Origin: Arthrobacter sp. N199823 | Lineage (GTDB): Bacteria; Actinomycetota; Actinomycetes; Actinomycetales; Micrococcaceae | DNA length: 64,000 nt | Assembly: GCF_002929705.1 (NCBI RefSeq) | Contig: NZ_PJIN01000004.1 | Span: forward strand, 124,001-188,000 | Direction of reading: 5' to 3' | Part shown: positions 52,331 through 60,568 of the stretch, piece after piece | How positions within the stretch are numbered: position 1 is the stretch's first letter | Layout: each line of letters opens with the position of its first letter | Program-made: the position numbers and the translations under genes | Notes under the pieces: generated by a model | Database searches by the model: none | Seen by the model: the letters and a program-made list of their open reading frames with translations, nothing else | Told to the model about the DNA's origin: nothing

Positions 52331-53620
52331 CTAGAGTTCGATGCCGAGCAGTGCCTCAAGGGTGTCGGAGACTAGGAACGCATCCCGCTCGGAAGCTGCA
52401 CTGGCATCACTGACGGTGGAGGTCCTGGCCCATTCGTCCACGGCTGCCAGAGCACGTGGCGCATCCAAGTCAGCAGAGAGGGCTGCACGCAGTTCAGCCA
52501 GCAGCACCTTGCCGGAACCTTCAGCGGCCCGTGGGGCCGCCTTGCGCCAACGCTCCAAACGATCCTGCGCTGATTCCAACAGCTCCTGCGTCCAGAACCA
52601 GTCGCTACGGTAGTGGTTCGCCAAGATCGTCAGGCGGATAGCTGCCGGGTCAACGCCGTCGGCACGCAATTGCGAGACCAGCACCAAGTTACCCAATGAC
52701 TTGCTCATTTTCTCGCCGTCCAAACCAACCATGGCGGTGTGCACGTAGTGAGATGCCATGGGCGTGTGGCTCAGGGCGTAGGCATGGCCAGCACCCATCT
52801 CGTGGTGCGGGAAAACCAAGTCACTGCCGCCACCTTGCACCGTGAAGGGCTTAGGCAAGAAGCGCTGGGCAATAACTGTACATTCGATGTGCCAGCCGGG
52901 ACGGCCAGCGCCCAGGGTCGCCCCGTCCCATGACGGTTCCCCGTCACGGGCAACCCGCCACAGCAAAGCATCGAGCGGGTGACGCTTACCCGGGCGGGCA
53001 GGATCGCCGCCGCGCTCGGCAAAGATGGGAAGCATCTCTTCCTGACTCATGCCCGAAACCTGACCCAGCCACCACGGCGCGTCGGGTCCGGAAACCTTTT
53101 CGGCAGCCGAGGCGGCCTCGACGGAGAAGTAGATGTCGCCGTCGGGCGCTCCATCGCTTCCCATAACTGGGTAGGCGATTCCTTCGGCCAACAGTTTTTC
53201 AATGTCGGGCACGATCCACTCAATAGCTTCAACAGCACCAATGTAGTGGTCAGGGGCCAGAACGTTCAGCGCCTCCATGTCGGCATGGAACAGCGCTGTC
53301 TGGGAGGCTGCGAGCTCTCGCCAGTCGACGCCGTCGCGGGTTGCTCGTTCCAGAAGCGGATCGTCTATGTCAGTGACGTTTTGCACGTAGCTCACGGTGC
53401 GATCGGCGTCGCGCCAGGCACGGTTAAGCAGGTCGAAGGCCACATAGGTGGCGGCGTGACCCATGTGGGTGGCGTCGTAGGGGGTGATGCCGCAGACGTA
53501 CATGCTGGCAGGGCCGGTGTCCGGCAGGGCCACCACTTTCTGCGCGGTGGTTTCATGCAGCGCTAGGGCACCCATGGTGCCGGGCAGCTGGGGCAGGGCG
53601 TGGGACTTCCAAGTTTTCAC
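52331..53620 (-). CDS. mshC: Mycothiol ligase MshC
   Basis: A 429-residue cysteine:GlcN-inositol ligase, the third step of mycothiol synthesis, related to Cys[16 protein letters not shown] holds the first zinc ligand Cys43; WHIEC and [14 protein letters not shown] supply the others; [11 protein letters not shown] is the ATP loop. Start GTG 53620 is preferred as the product begins at the usual family start ([12 protein letters not shown]). The 56-bp tandem repeats lie directly before it. Confidence 0.94.
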   Translation of the reverse strand: MKTWKSHALPQLPGTMGALALHETTAQKVVALPDTGPASMYVCGITPYDATHMGHAATYVAFDLLNRAWRDADRTVSYVQNVTDIDDPLLERATRDGVDWRELAASQTALFHADMEALNVLAPDHYIGAVEAIEWIVPDIEKLLAEGIAYPVMGSDGAPDGDIYFSVEAASAAEKVSGPDAPWWLGQVSGMSQEEMLPIFAERGGDPARPGKRHPLDALLWRVARDGEPSWDGATLGAGRPGWHIECTVIAQRFLPKPFTVQGGGSDLVFPHHEMGAGHAYALSHTPMASHYVHTAMVGLDGEKMSKSLGNLVLVSQLRADGVDPAAIRLTILANHYRSDWFWTQELLESAQDRLERWRKAAPRAAEGSGKVLLAELRAALSADLDAPRALAAVDEWARTSTVSDASAASERDAFLVSDTLEALLGIEL

Positions 53621-53630
53621 AGGGTCAAGC

Positions 53631-53796
53631 CTAACCGCCGAGGGACCCAAAGCGAGCGAAGCGAGGTTTGGGAGGCGGGCTAGGCGCTAACCGCCGAGGG
53701 ACCCAAAGCGAGCGAAGCGAGGTTTGGGAGGCGGGCTAGGCGCTAACCGCCGAGGGACCCAAAGCGAGCGAAGCGAGGTTTGGGAGGCGGGCTAGG
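53631..53796. repeat. 56-bp tandem repeat, three copies, 5' of mshC
   Basis: Units start with CTAACCGCCG at 53631, 53687 and 53743 and are identical over their length (the third is cut near its end). Each contains CCCAAA, GCGAGCGAAGCGAG, GTTTGGG, a short palindrome. The array lies 11 bases upstream of the mshC start, in its leader/promoter region. Confidence 0.9.
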
Positions 53797-53800
53797 GCAT

Positions 53801-53840
53801 AGAAAAGGCGCTGCCAGCATGTTGGCAGCGCCTTTGAATG
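53801..53840 (-). terminator. Terminator after uppP
   Basis: On the minus strand AAAGGCGCTGCCA (53835-53823), loop of six, TGGCAGCGCCTTT (53816-53804), followed by TCTATG: a perfect 13-bp stem with a T-rich end. It follows the uppP stop by 18 bases. Confidence 0.85.
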
Positions 53841-53853
53841 ACAGGACCCTGGG

Positions 53854-54690
53854 TTAGGGGGTGATGACGTTGGTTCCCAGAAGGATGAACAGCAGCAGGC
53901 CTAAGCCGATGCGATACCAGACAAAGGGCCGGAAGCTCTTAGTCGAAATATATTTGAGGAACCAGCCGATGATGAGATATCCCACACCAAAGGCAACCGC
54001 CGTGGCCAGGATGGTTTCACCAATGCCGAAGGGACCAGCGGCTCCTTCGTGCTTGGCAAAGATCTTGAACAGTTCGTAGAACCCACTGGCAAAGACTGCG
54101 GGGATGGCCAGCAGGAAGGCGTAGCGGGCGGCAGCTTCTCGGGTATAGCCCATGAGCAGACCGGCTGTGATTGTGCCGCCAGAGCGGGACACGCCGGGGA
54201 TCAAGGCCAACGCTTGGGCAAAGCCGTAGATGATGCCGTGTTTGAGGCTGAGGTCTTTGAGTTCACGTTTCTGGCTGGCCACGTGGTCAGCCACGGCGAG
54301 GATCAAACCAAAGACAATGAGGGTTGTGGCAACGAGCCACAGGTTCCGGAGCGTGGATTCAATGTGGCTTTGAAACAGCACGCCCAGCAGGGCAATGGGC
54401 AGGCTACCGAGGATGACCAGCCAGCCCATGCGGACGTCCGGATCTGTGCGTGGCACCCGCCCCCGCAGCGATCCCCACCACGCTTTGATGATGCGGACAA
54501 TATCGCGCCAGAAGTACAGCAGCACGGCCGTTTCCGTGCCAAGTTGACTAACGGCGGTAAACGCCGCGCCGGGGTCTTCCCCCGAGGGCAAGAATTTACC
54601 GACGATAAAGAGATGGGCACTTGAAGAAATCGGGAGGAATTCAGTCAGGCCCTGGACAAGGCCTAAGAAGGCAGCTTCAAACCAGTTCAC
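53854..54690 (-). CDS. uppP: Undecaprenyl-diphosphatase UppP (BacA)
   Basis: A 278-residue membrane enzyme that recycles the lipid carrier of cell-wall synthesis. The two signature regions are [14 protein letters not shown] at residues 14-27 and [17 protein letters not shown] near 165. About eight helices. Starts at GTG 54690. High copy or expression gives bacitracin tolerance in other bacteria. Confidence 0.95.
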   Translation of the reverse strand: MNWFEAAFLGLVQGLTEFLPISSSAHLFIVGKFLPSGEDPGAAFTAVSQLGTETAVLLYFWRDIVRIIKAWWGSLRGRVPRTDPDVRMGWLVILGSLPIALLGVLFQSHIESTLRNLWLVATTLIVFGLILAVADHVASQKRELKDLSLKHGIIYGFAQALALIPGVSRSGGTITAGLLMGYTREAAARYAFLLAIPAVFASGFYELFKIFAKHEGAAGPFGIGETILATAVAFGVGYLIIGWFLKYISTKSFRPFVWYRIGLGLLLFILLGTNVITP

Positions 54691-54782
54691 GGGTTTCAGC
54701 CTAAAGCATGCTTGGGGCGTCGGGGCCCACTAAGCCACGCTCCGCGCAAAACACGCAGGTAATTCCCCGTAAGCTTGCAGCT

Positions 54783-55718
54783 ATGGAACAAAGATTCATG
54801 GGCACCAGCGGACTGCGCGTTTCTGCCTTGACCCTGGGCACAATGACTTGGGGAAACGAAACCAGCGCTGACACGGCCCGAGCGCAAATGCGAGGTTTCG
54901 TGGACGCCGGCGGCACCACGGTGGACACGGCCGTCAGTTACGTAGAGGGACGCAGCGAAGCAATCCTGGGTGAACTGTTGGGGGATGTCGTTTCCCGCAG
55001 TGATGTGGTGTTAATCTCCAAAGCTGGCGTCAGCCATCGCAACGACAAACGTATGGTGGACACGTCTCGGCGCGCCATGCTCGCCGGGCTGGATGCCTCA
55101 CTGGCCCGTCTGGGCACAGACCATTTGGATTTGTGGCTGGCGCACGTATGGGATGCCAATGTTCCCTTGGAAGAGACGCTGGGAGCCCTAGAATATGCCG
55201 TCAGTAGCGGCCGGGTCCGCTATGCAGGTGTCTCCAACTACAACGGTTGGCAGCTGGCGCGTGCAGCAACCCTGTGCGAGACTCCGCTGATTGCCAACCA
55301 GGTGGAGTATTCCCTGCTGGCGCGAGAGGCAGAGCGCGAGCTGGTCCCGGCAGCCGAACATCTGGGTGCCGGCCTCTTGTGCTGGGCTCCACTGGGGCGT
55401 GGTGTCTTGACGGGCAAGTACCGGGGTCAGATCCCCTCCGACTCACGCGGGGCCAGCAGCACCATGGCTGGTTACGTTGAAAAGTATTTGGACGGACGCC
55501 CATCCCGCATCACCGAAGCCTTAATCACAGCAGCCAAGGGGCTCGGGCGTGCACCGCTGGATGTGGCCCTCAGCTGGCTCCTTGAACATCATGCCGTGGC
55601 CTCCGCCGTCGTTGGCCCACGAACCCACGAACAGCTGGCCGACATTCTTACGTCCTCGCTTGATCCGTTGCCTGAACAGATCGTGACAGTCCTCAACGAG
55701 GTTTCGCAACTGTCCTGA
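54783..55718 (+). CDS. Aldo/keto reductase
   Basis: A 311-residue AKR of the Tas/YajO-like group. MEQRFMGTSGLRVSALTLGT opens the barrel; DTAVSYVEGRSEAILGELL carries the Asp-Tyr of the active site; ISKAGVSHRN the Lys; LDLWLAHVWD the His. C-terminal NADPH segment VVGPRTHEQLAD. ATG 54783 chosen; the longer frame from 54708 has no domain. Substrate unknown. Confidence 0.9.
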   Translation: MEQRFMGTSGLRVSALTLGTMTWGNETSADTARAQMRGFVDAGGTTVDTAVSYVEGRSEAILGELLGDVVSRSDVVLISKAGVSHRNDKRMVDTSRRAMLAGLDASLARLGTDHLDLWLAHVWDANVPLEETLGALEYAVSSGRVRYAGVSNYNGWQLARAATLCETPLIANQVEYSLLAREAERELVPAAEHLGAGLLCWAPLGRGVLTGKYRGQIPSDSRGASSTMAGYVEKYLDGRPSRITEALITAAKGLGRAPLDVALSWLLEHHAVASAVVGPRTHEQLADILTSSLDPLPEQIVTVLNEVSQLS

Positions 55719-55748
55719 TCCCAGCTGTCCTCATCCGCTGCAGACCAT

Positions 55749-55787
55749 AAAGAAGCCCGCCGGGATAACTCCCGACGGGCTTCTTTA
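55749..55787. terminator. Bidirectional terminator between the AKR gene and the acidic-protein gene
   Basis: AAAGAAGCCCG and CGGGCTTCTTT arms with one mispair, loop TAAC between CGGGA and TCCCG; A- and T-runs on both sides. Placed between the convergent genes. Confidence 0.85.
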
Positions 55788-55827
55788 TGACTCTCAGCAA
55801 AGCGCTGTGTTACTAGTAAGCGCGGTT

Positions 55828-56118
55828 TTACTCGGCTGCCTTGCTGGCGTCTGAATCGATGGAATCGTCATCGGATTCCTGATCGTCTTCGTCATCAAAA
55901 TCGCCCTCTTCACCGTCCTCACCGTAGATGACCAACGGTGTCACCTCATCAAAGGCATCAAAAAGGGCTTCTTCATACGCTTCAAAGGCATCGATGATGC
56001 CCAAAAAGGTTGCTTCAACAATAGGGTCTTCCTCCCCGCGGCGAGCCGAAGCTGCCACCAAATGTTCTTCTAATGCGGTTGTGAGGGCACTCAGGGCTGC
56101 GCGGGGATCAATGCTCAT
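55828..56118 (-). CDS. Small acidic protein, unknown function
   Basis: A 96-residue protein with an N-terminal helical part (PRAALSALTTALEEHLVAAS, then AFEAYEEALFDAF) and a strongly acidic Asp/Glu/Ser tail from about residue 65 (DFDDEDDQESDDDS). It resembles small conserved actinobacterial proteins beside the mshC/uppP region, but I cannot name a family. Confidence 0.7.
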   Translation of the reverse strand: MSIDPRAALSALTTALEEHLVAASARRGEEDPIVEATFLGIIDAFEAYEEALFDAFDEVTPLVIYGEDGEEGDFDDEDDQESDDDSIDSDASKAAE

Positions 56119-56311
56119 GCGATTGACGGTACCAGTGTGCCCGGCAACTTGAAAGTCCTTCTCACGAGTAAGAGAAATTCATAGAAAACACGGGTACCTT
56201 GGTGTGAAGAAGCACACTTTGAACGCCACCGGCAGGTGCGGATGGCGCAAGCAATGTTGGTGTCGGTGACGATGGCTCACGGACATTGGCCTAGACAGAG
56301 AAGGACCACCT

Positions 56312-56554
56312 ATGCGGGAGACCCTCACGCCAACGCAGTCAGGCCCAGGAGCACCTCTGCGTCAGTACGAATACTTAGAAATCACGGTTTCCCGTGACGA
56401 ATCCGTCCCCACCGCCTACCAGCGGCTCCGCGAACATGCCGAATACGGCAAGTGGGAGCTGGCCCGCAGCACCCTTTATATGGGCGGCCACCGCAAATAC
56501 GTGATGCGGCGCAAAGTACTGCGGGTCCAACGGACGCTGGACATCTACTCCTAA
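56312..56554 (+). CDS. DUF5703-family small protein
   Basis: An 80-residue protein. YEYLEITVSRDESVPTAYQR, LREHAEYGKWELARSTLYMG and the basic HRKYVMRRKVLRVQRTLD match the DUF5703 family of Actinobacteria. Function unknown. AGAAGGACCACCT precedes the ATG. Confidence 0.82.
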   Translation: MRETLTPTQSGPGAPLRQYEYLEITVSRDESVPTAYQRLREHAEYGKWELARSTLYMGGHRKYVMRRKVLRVQRTLDIYS

Positions 56555-56603
56555 ACCCTCCGGCATGGCTGACCTGGAGTTCAGTCGTCCGTCCACGCCT
56601 GAA

Positions 56604-56668
56604 CTGCAGTCCTCCACTGCAGCCCTCCACTGCAGTCCTCAACTTCAGTCCTCAACTTCAGTCCTCAA
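56604..56668. repeat. 13-bp minisatellite at the 3' end of the acyl-CoA dehydrogenase
   Basis: Five tandem units of the type CTGCAGTCCTCCA / CTTCAGTCCTCAA (56604, 56617, 56630, 56643, 56656). The minus-strand gene's stop codon lies in the fifth unit, so its final residues are encoded by the repeat. Confidence 0.9.
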
Positions 56669-57815
56669 CTGGACCCAACCAGGCGCTGGCAATGGTGGCG
56701 TGCGCCGATTCGTCATCCGAGGGATGGAACATCCCCGCAAGTACGTCTCGGTACAACCGGCCCAGTTCGTTTCCTGCAAAGTAGCTACTGCCACCGCTGA
56801 CACGGATGATCAAATCCACTACCGTGCGTGCAGTCTCCGTGGCACGAACCTTCAGGCCCACCATCTTCGGGAACCATTGGCTACCGTGATCAACCAGATT
56901 GTCCACGTCCCGAGCCACAGCGACTAGTTGCGGGTACAGCCCATCCATGGCCAGGGCCGCATCGGCAATACGCCAGCGAATATCAGGATCCTGCGCATAG
57001 CTCTTGCCCGATTTCTTGGATCGGCGCTGATGAACAGTTGCCACCCCAATCGCCAGCGCCCGCTCCCCCAGCCCCGTGTAGACGGCGGCAAGCAACGTCT
57101 CAAAGCAAGCAAAAATGGAGAAGATCAACGCGTCGGCCGTTGGCCCCACGGGAAGCTTCCGGAACACGCGCTCCGCCGGGGCCACCACGCCGTCGAGCAC
57201 TGTCGTGTTCGACTGGCTGGCCCGCATGCCCAGGGTGTTCCAGTCGTCCAGAATGGTGTAGCCGGGCGTCTCGCGGGTGATGAAGGCATGAACCAACATG
57301 GGCTCCTGCCCCGAAGTGTCCTTGCCGAAGATGCCCAGACGAGTCCAGGCTGGCGAAAGCGATGTGAAGATCTTGGTGCCGGTGAAGCTGTAGCTGCCGT
57401 CCCCCAGAGGCGCAGCCACCGTGGTGGAATCGAACAGCACCGAATCGTTGCCCGCCTCCGAGTTGCCAAAGGCGAAGACCTCCCCCGCCACAGCTTCTTC
57501 TAGGACAAAGTGCAAGGAATCGTCCCCGCGCTGCGCCAACAGATGGGCGACGCCGGTCCACACCAAGTGCATGTTGATGGCCAACGCCGTAGCCGGGGCC
57601 GCCGTTGCCAACCTACGTTGCGCGGCGGCGACCTGTTCCAGACTAAAGCCCAGTCCGCCGTCGTCCTCGGAAGCGAACATGCGCAAGTACCCCAGCGACT
57701 TCAGCTCCGCGAGATCTTCATGGAAGAACTCATTGCGCTCGTCATAGCCCTTGGCGCGGACGCGGAAACGCTCTAGCAGCTCATCAGGGAGCAGCTCATT
57801 TAGCTCAACGCTCAT
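56658..57815 (-). CDS. Acyl-CoA dehydrogenase family protein
   Basis: A 385-residue flavoprotein of the acyl-CoA dehydrogenase fold. AFGNSEAGND, YSFTGTKIFTSLSPAWTRLG and NTLGMRASQSNTTVLDGVVA are the FAD and substrate-binding strands; the C-terminal four-helix bundle ends at about residue 375. Conservation of the central motifs is weaker than in true dehydrogenases and a catalytic Glu is not evident near YFAGNELGRLYRDVLAGMFH, so it may be a monooxygenase-like relative. The final residues and stop fall in a minisatellite. Confidence 0.82.
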   Translation of the reverse strand: MSVELNELLPDELLERFRVRAKGYDERNEFFHEDLAELKSLGYLRMFASEDDGGLGFSLEQVAAAQRRLATAAPATALAINMHLVWTGVAHLLAQRGDDSLHFVLEEAVAGEVFAFGNSEAGNDSVLFDSTTVAAPLGDGSYSFTGTKIFTSLSPAWTRLGIFGKDTSGQEPMLVHAFITRETPGYTILDDWNTLGMRASQSNTTVLDGVVAPAERVFRKLPVGPTADALIFSIFACFETLLAAVYTGLGERALAIGVATVHQRRSKKSGKSYAQDPDIRWRIADAALAMDGLYPQLVAVARDVDNLVDHGSQWFPKMVGLKVRATETARTVVDLIIRVSGGSSYFAGNELGRLYRDVLAGMFHPSDDESAHATIASAWLGPVED

Positions 57816-57828
57816 GGCACAATGCCTT

Positions 57829-59133
57829 TTAGTAGTTGCTCAGTAAACGGTCCAGCACGCGGCTGCCAAATTTCAGCGAGTCCACCGGAACACGCTCATC
57901 GACCCCATGGAACATGCCAGTGAAGTCCAGCTCGGCCGGCAGCTGCAGCGGAGCAAATCCATAGCCGGTGATGCCCAGACGGCTCAGGGACTTATTGTCC
58001 GTGCCGCCAGATAACGTGTACGGCAACACTGTGGAACCCGGATCCTCCGTATGGAGTGAATCGATCATGGCGTCCACCAAATTGCCGGCAAAGGGAGTTT
58101 CCAGGGAGACATCGTTGTGGATGGTGGAGATATCGATGCCATCGCCGGCCAGTTCACGCACCAGCTCAAGAACATGTTCGTGCTGACCCGGAAGCGTCCG
58201 AATATCGATCATGGCCTCGGCCGTACCAGGAATCACATTAGCCTTGTAGCCACTCTTGAGATAGGTGGGGTTGGCCGTGTTTTGCAGTGTTGCACCAACG
58301 AATCGTGACACCGTACCGAGCTGGCTCAGCAGCGTTTGCGGGTTGGATTCGTCAAATTCGACGCCGGTCAGCTCGGACACGCCTTCAAGGAACGCCCGGG
58401 TGGTGTCCGTGTACTCAATGGGCCATTCGTGGTCACCGATCCGAGTCACTGCCCGGGCCAGCCGGGTCACAGCGTTATCGGTGTTGATGTGTGAACCGTG
58501 ACCGGCGCGGCCGTGTGCCGTCAACCGCAACCACGCCAGACCCTTTTCAGCGGTCTGCAACAAATAGGCTCGCTTGCCGTTGATCTCGGTGGAGAAGCCG
58601 CCCACCTCCGAGATGGCTTCGGTGGCACCCTCAAAGAGGTCGGGGCGGTTATCCACCGTCCAACGGGCGCCGTACGTTCCTCCGGCCTCCTCATCGGCAA
58701 AGAAACCGAAGATGATGTCACGCTTGGGCTTGCGGCCGTCTCTGCCCATGGAACGCATGACCGAAAGCATCATGGCGTCCATGTCCTTCATATCGACGGC
58801 GCCTCGGCCCCAGATCAAGCCGTCCTTTTCTTCACCGCCAAAAGGATCAACACTCCAGTCGCTGGCTTCTGCAGGAACAACGTCCAGGTGCCCATGCACG
58901 ATCAGGGCCGGCAAGCTGGAATCGGTCCCTTCAATGCGAGTCACCACATTGGCGCGGCCAGGAGAGGACTCGTATACCTCGGGCGAATAGCCAACCTCAG
59001 AAATCAACGCGGCGGTGTGCTCGGCAATGGCGCGCTCCCCCGGGCCTTCGTTATCGGCATAGTTACTGGTGTCGAAACGAATGAGATCGGCGCAGATGCC
59101 GGCAACTTCATCCTCGGGCCTGATGGTGTTCAC
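57829..59133 (-). CDS. M20-family zinc peptidase/dipeptidase
   Basis: A 434-residue M20 metallopeptidase. HGHLDVVPA (first His and Asp), WGRGAVDMKDMDAM (bridging Asp), FADEEAGGTYG (general base and metal Glu) and a C-terminal FHGVDERVPVDSL (last His) are in place. The dimerisation domain sits between about 190 and 320. GTG 59133 has AAGGAG seven bases upstream. It follows the acyl-CoA dehydrogenase gene closely (13 bp between the two coding regions), so the two are likely co-transcribed. Confidence 0.92.
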   Translation of the reverse strand: MNTIRPEDEVAGICADLIRFDTSNYADNEGPGERAIAEHTAALISEVGYSPEVYESSPGRANVVTRIEGTDSSLPALIVHGHLDVVPAEASDWSVDPFGGEEKDGLIWGRGAVDMKDMDAMMLSVMRSMGRDGRKPKRDIIFGFFADEEAGGTYGARWTVDNRPDLFEGATEAISEVGGFSTEINGKRAYLLQTAEKGLAWLRLTAHGRAGHGSHINTDNAVTRLARAVTRIGDHEWPIEYTDTTRAFLEGVSELTGVEFDESNPQTLLSQLGTVSRFVGATLQNTANPTYLKSGYKANVIPGTAEAMIDIRTLPGQHEHVLELVRELAGDGIDISTIHNDVSLETPFAGNLVDAMIDSLHTEDPGSTVLPYTLSGGTDNKSLSRLGITGYGFAPLQLPAELDFTGMFHGVDERVPVDSLKFGSRVLDRLLSNY

Positions 59134-59322
59134 GGGAAAACTCCTTAAGCTTTGGGGCGTTTTCTCCAGCCTACCTTCGCGCCCAATCGCATGCTTTTTG
59201 GATGACAAATTTGGACCCCAGCCCTCGATTGGTGTTTCTGGCAAAAGTCATGCTATTGTTTTCATCGCTGCTGACGGAGACAACGATTCAACCGCAAGGA
59301 TGAATTGCTCCGGACATCACCT

Positions 59323-59405
59323 GCGCGAGTGGCGGAATGGCAGACGCGCCAGCTTGAGGTGCTGGTCCTGGAAACGGGGTGAGGGTTCAAGTCCCTTCTC
59401 GCGCA
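59323..59405 (+). tRNA. tRNA-Leu (anticodon GAG)
   Basis: Class II tRNA of 83 bases. Acceptor arms GCGCGAG (59323-59329) and CTCGCGC (59398-59404), discriminator A; anticodon stem CCAGC/GCTGG with loop TTGAGGT giving anticodon GAG; a short variable arm (TCCTGGAAACGGGG) and T-loop GGTTCAAGTCC. CCA is not encoded. Leucine is consistent with the long variable arm and discriminator A. Confidence 0.95.
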
Positions 59406-59410
59406 CGGTT

Positions 59411-59453
59411 AGACTCCCTGAGAACTTCGGTTCTCAGGGAGTCTTTTTTGGTT
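59411..59453 (+). terminator. Rho-independent terminator after tRNA-Leu
   Basis: AGACTCCCTGAGAAC, tetraloop TTCG, GTTCTCAGGGAGTCT, then TTTTTTGG. Perfect 15-bp stem with a T-run. Confidence 0.95.
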
Positions 59454-59672
59454 TTTTTTCTTTCACAAACAGATTCTGGGTGACTGTGCGCAAGGTCACC
59501 TCAATACTTTTCCCAACCCCTGAACCTTAAAGTTGAGTCTTGAGAGTCAGCCTTAAATGTTAAATGTCAGTGCCTCACCTTAGAGTGCCTATCAATGGAC
59601 AGCCGGTTTACTTTGGCCCCAGCACAGCAGGTGCACACGGCACACGGCGGCAGAGCAAAGGAGCGCTTCATC

Positions 59673-60482
59673 ATGAAGACAGAGACCGAAGACGGCTGCC
59701 AGACCGAGGATGCTGGAGAGCCGAAGATAGCTGTCAAGCCAGAGAAAACGGCCAAGACCCTCAAACTCATCACCAAACTACTGGCCAAAGCGGAGAGCAC
59801 GCCCTTCCCCGCTGAAGCTCAAGCCTTTCAGGAGCACGCTGAGCGGCTCATGGTCCGCTACGGGATTGAACAGGCCAGCATTGACGCCGAAGCAGGTAAG
59901 TTGGGCAAGCCGCAAGAGCCCATTGTGGAGGAACAGGTTGAGTTTGGCGGGCAATACCGGGTGGGGCAAGCACGCGGCTTCACATCCATCGCCTTGGCGT
60001 TTAACACTATTCGTGTTTTGCAGGCCAACTCCACCACGGCAAAGATCCTGTATCTAATTGGGGCGGAATCCGATGTTGCCCAAGTGCTGCGGCTGTTCAG
60101 CTCATTGCGGCTCCAGCTCGAAGCCGCCATGCGAGTCTGGTGGCTGAACTATCCCTATAAGAACTTCCTCTCCGCACATGAGAAAACCTTGGAACGCCGG
60201 CAGTTCCAGCTTGGCTTCCTCCTCACTGTGGCCGAAAGAATTGCCGCTATCTACAGCGACGAAGTTGCCTCCGGCGGTCCCGGCAATGAATTGGTCTTGG
60301 CCAGCCGCCGGGATCGTGCGGATGAGCACGTCACCATGTTGTATCCGGTTCTTCGCGCCGCACGCCGACAGAGCATGTCAATGGGGTCAACAACGGCTCA
60401 TTCAGCCGGCAAATATGCCGGAACCATGGCGCGCGTCAGCAGTGAAGTGAATGCTGCGGCACGCCACTCATTGGACGTGTGA
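59673..60482 (+). CDS. DUF2786 domain protein
   Basis: A 269-residue protein. The DUF2786 part (KTLKLITKLLAKAESTPFPA, EAQAFQEHAERLMVRYGIEQ) occupies about residues 30-75; the rest is alpha-helical with LLYLIG-like and WWLNYPYKNFLSAHEKTLER segments. ATG 59673 has AAAGGAG nine bases upstream. The family recurs in phage and plasmid as well as chromosomal actinobacterial genes; function unknown. Confidence 0.82.
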   Translation: MKTETEDGCQTEDAGEPKIAVKPEKTAKTLKLITKLLAKAESTPFPAEAQAFQEHAERLMVRYGIEQASIDAEAGKLGKPQEPIVEEQVEFGGQYRVGQARGFTSIALAFNTIRVLQANSTTAKILYLIGAESDVAQVLRLFSSLRLQLEAAMRVWWLNYPYKNFLSAHEKTLERRQFQLGFLLTVAERIAAIYSDEVASGGPGNELVLASRRDRADEHVTMLYPVLRAARRQSMSMGSTTAHSAGKYAGTMARVSSEVNAAARHSLDV

Positions 60483-60568
60483 AGAAGGTGCAGGGGAAGC
60501 GTGAGCAGCTAGGCTGATACTTCCACTCGGCACGCCGTTAGAACGCAGTAAGAAGGCTCAGCTCATCC

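Noticed and set aside
53631-53796. CRISPR array
   Set aside because: The units are contiguous tandem copies with no unique spacers and there are no cas genes.
56604-56668. Coding repeat of a cell-surface protein
   Set aside because: The 13-base period breaks any frame, and it falls in the gene's last residues.
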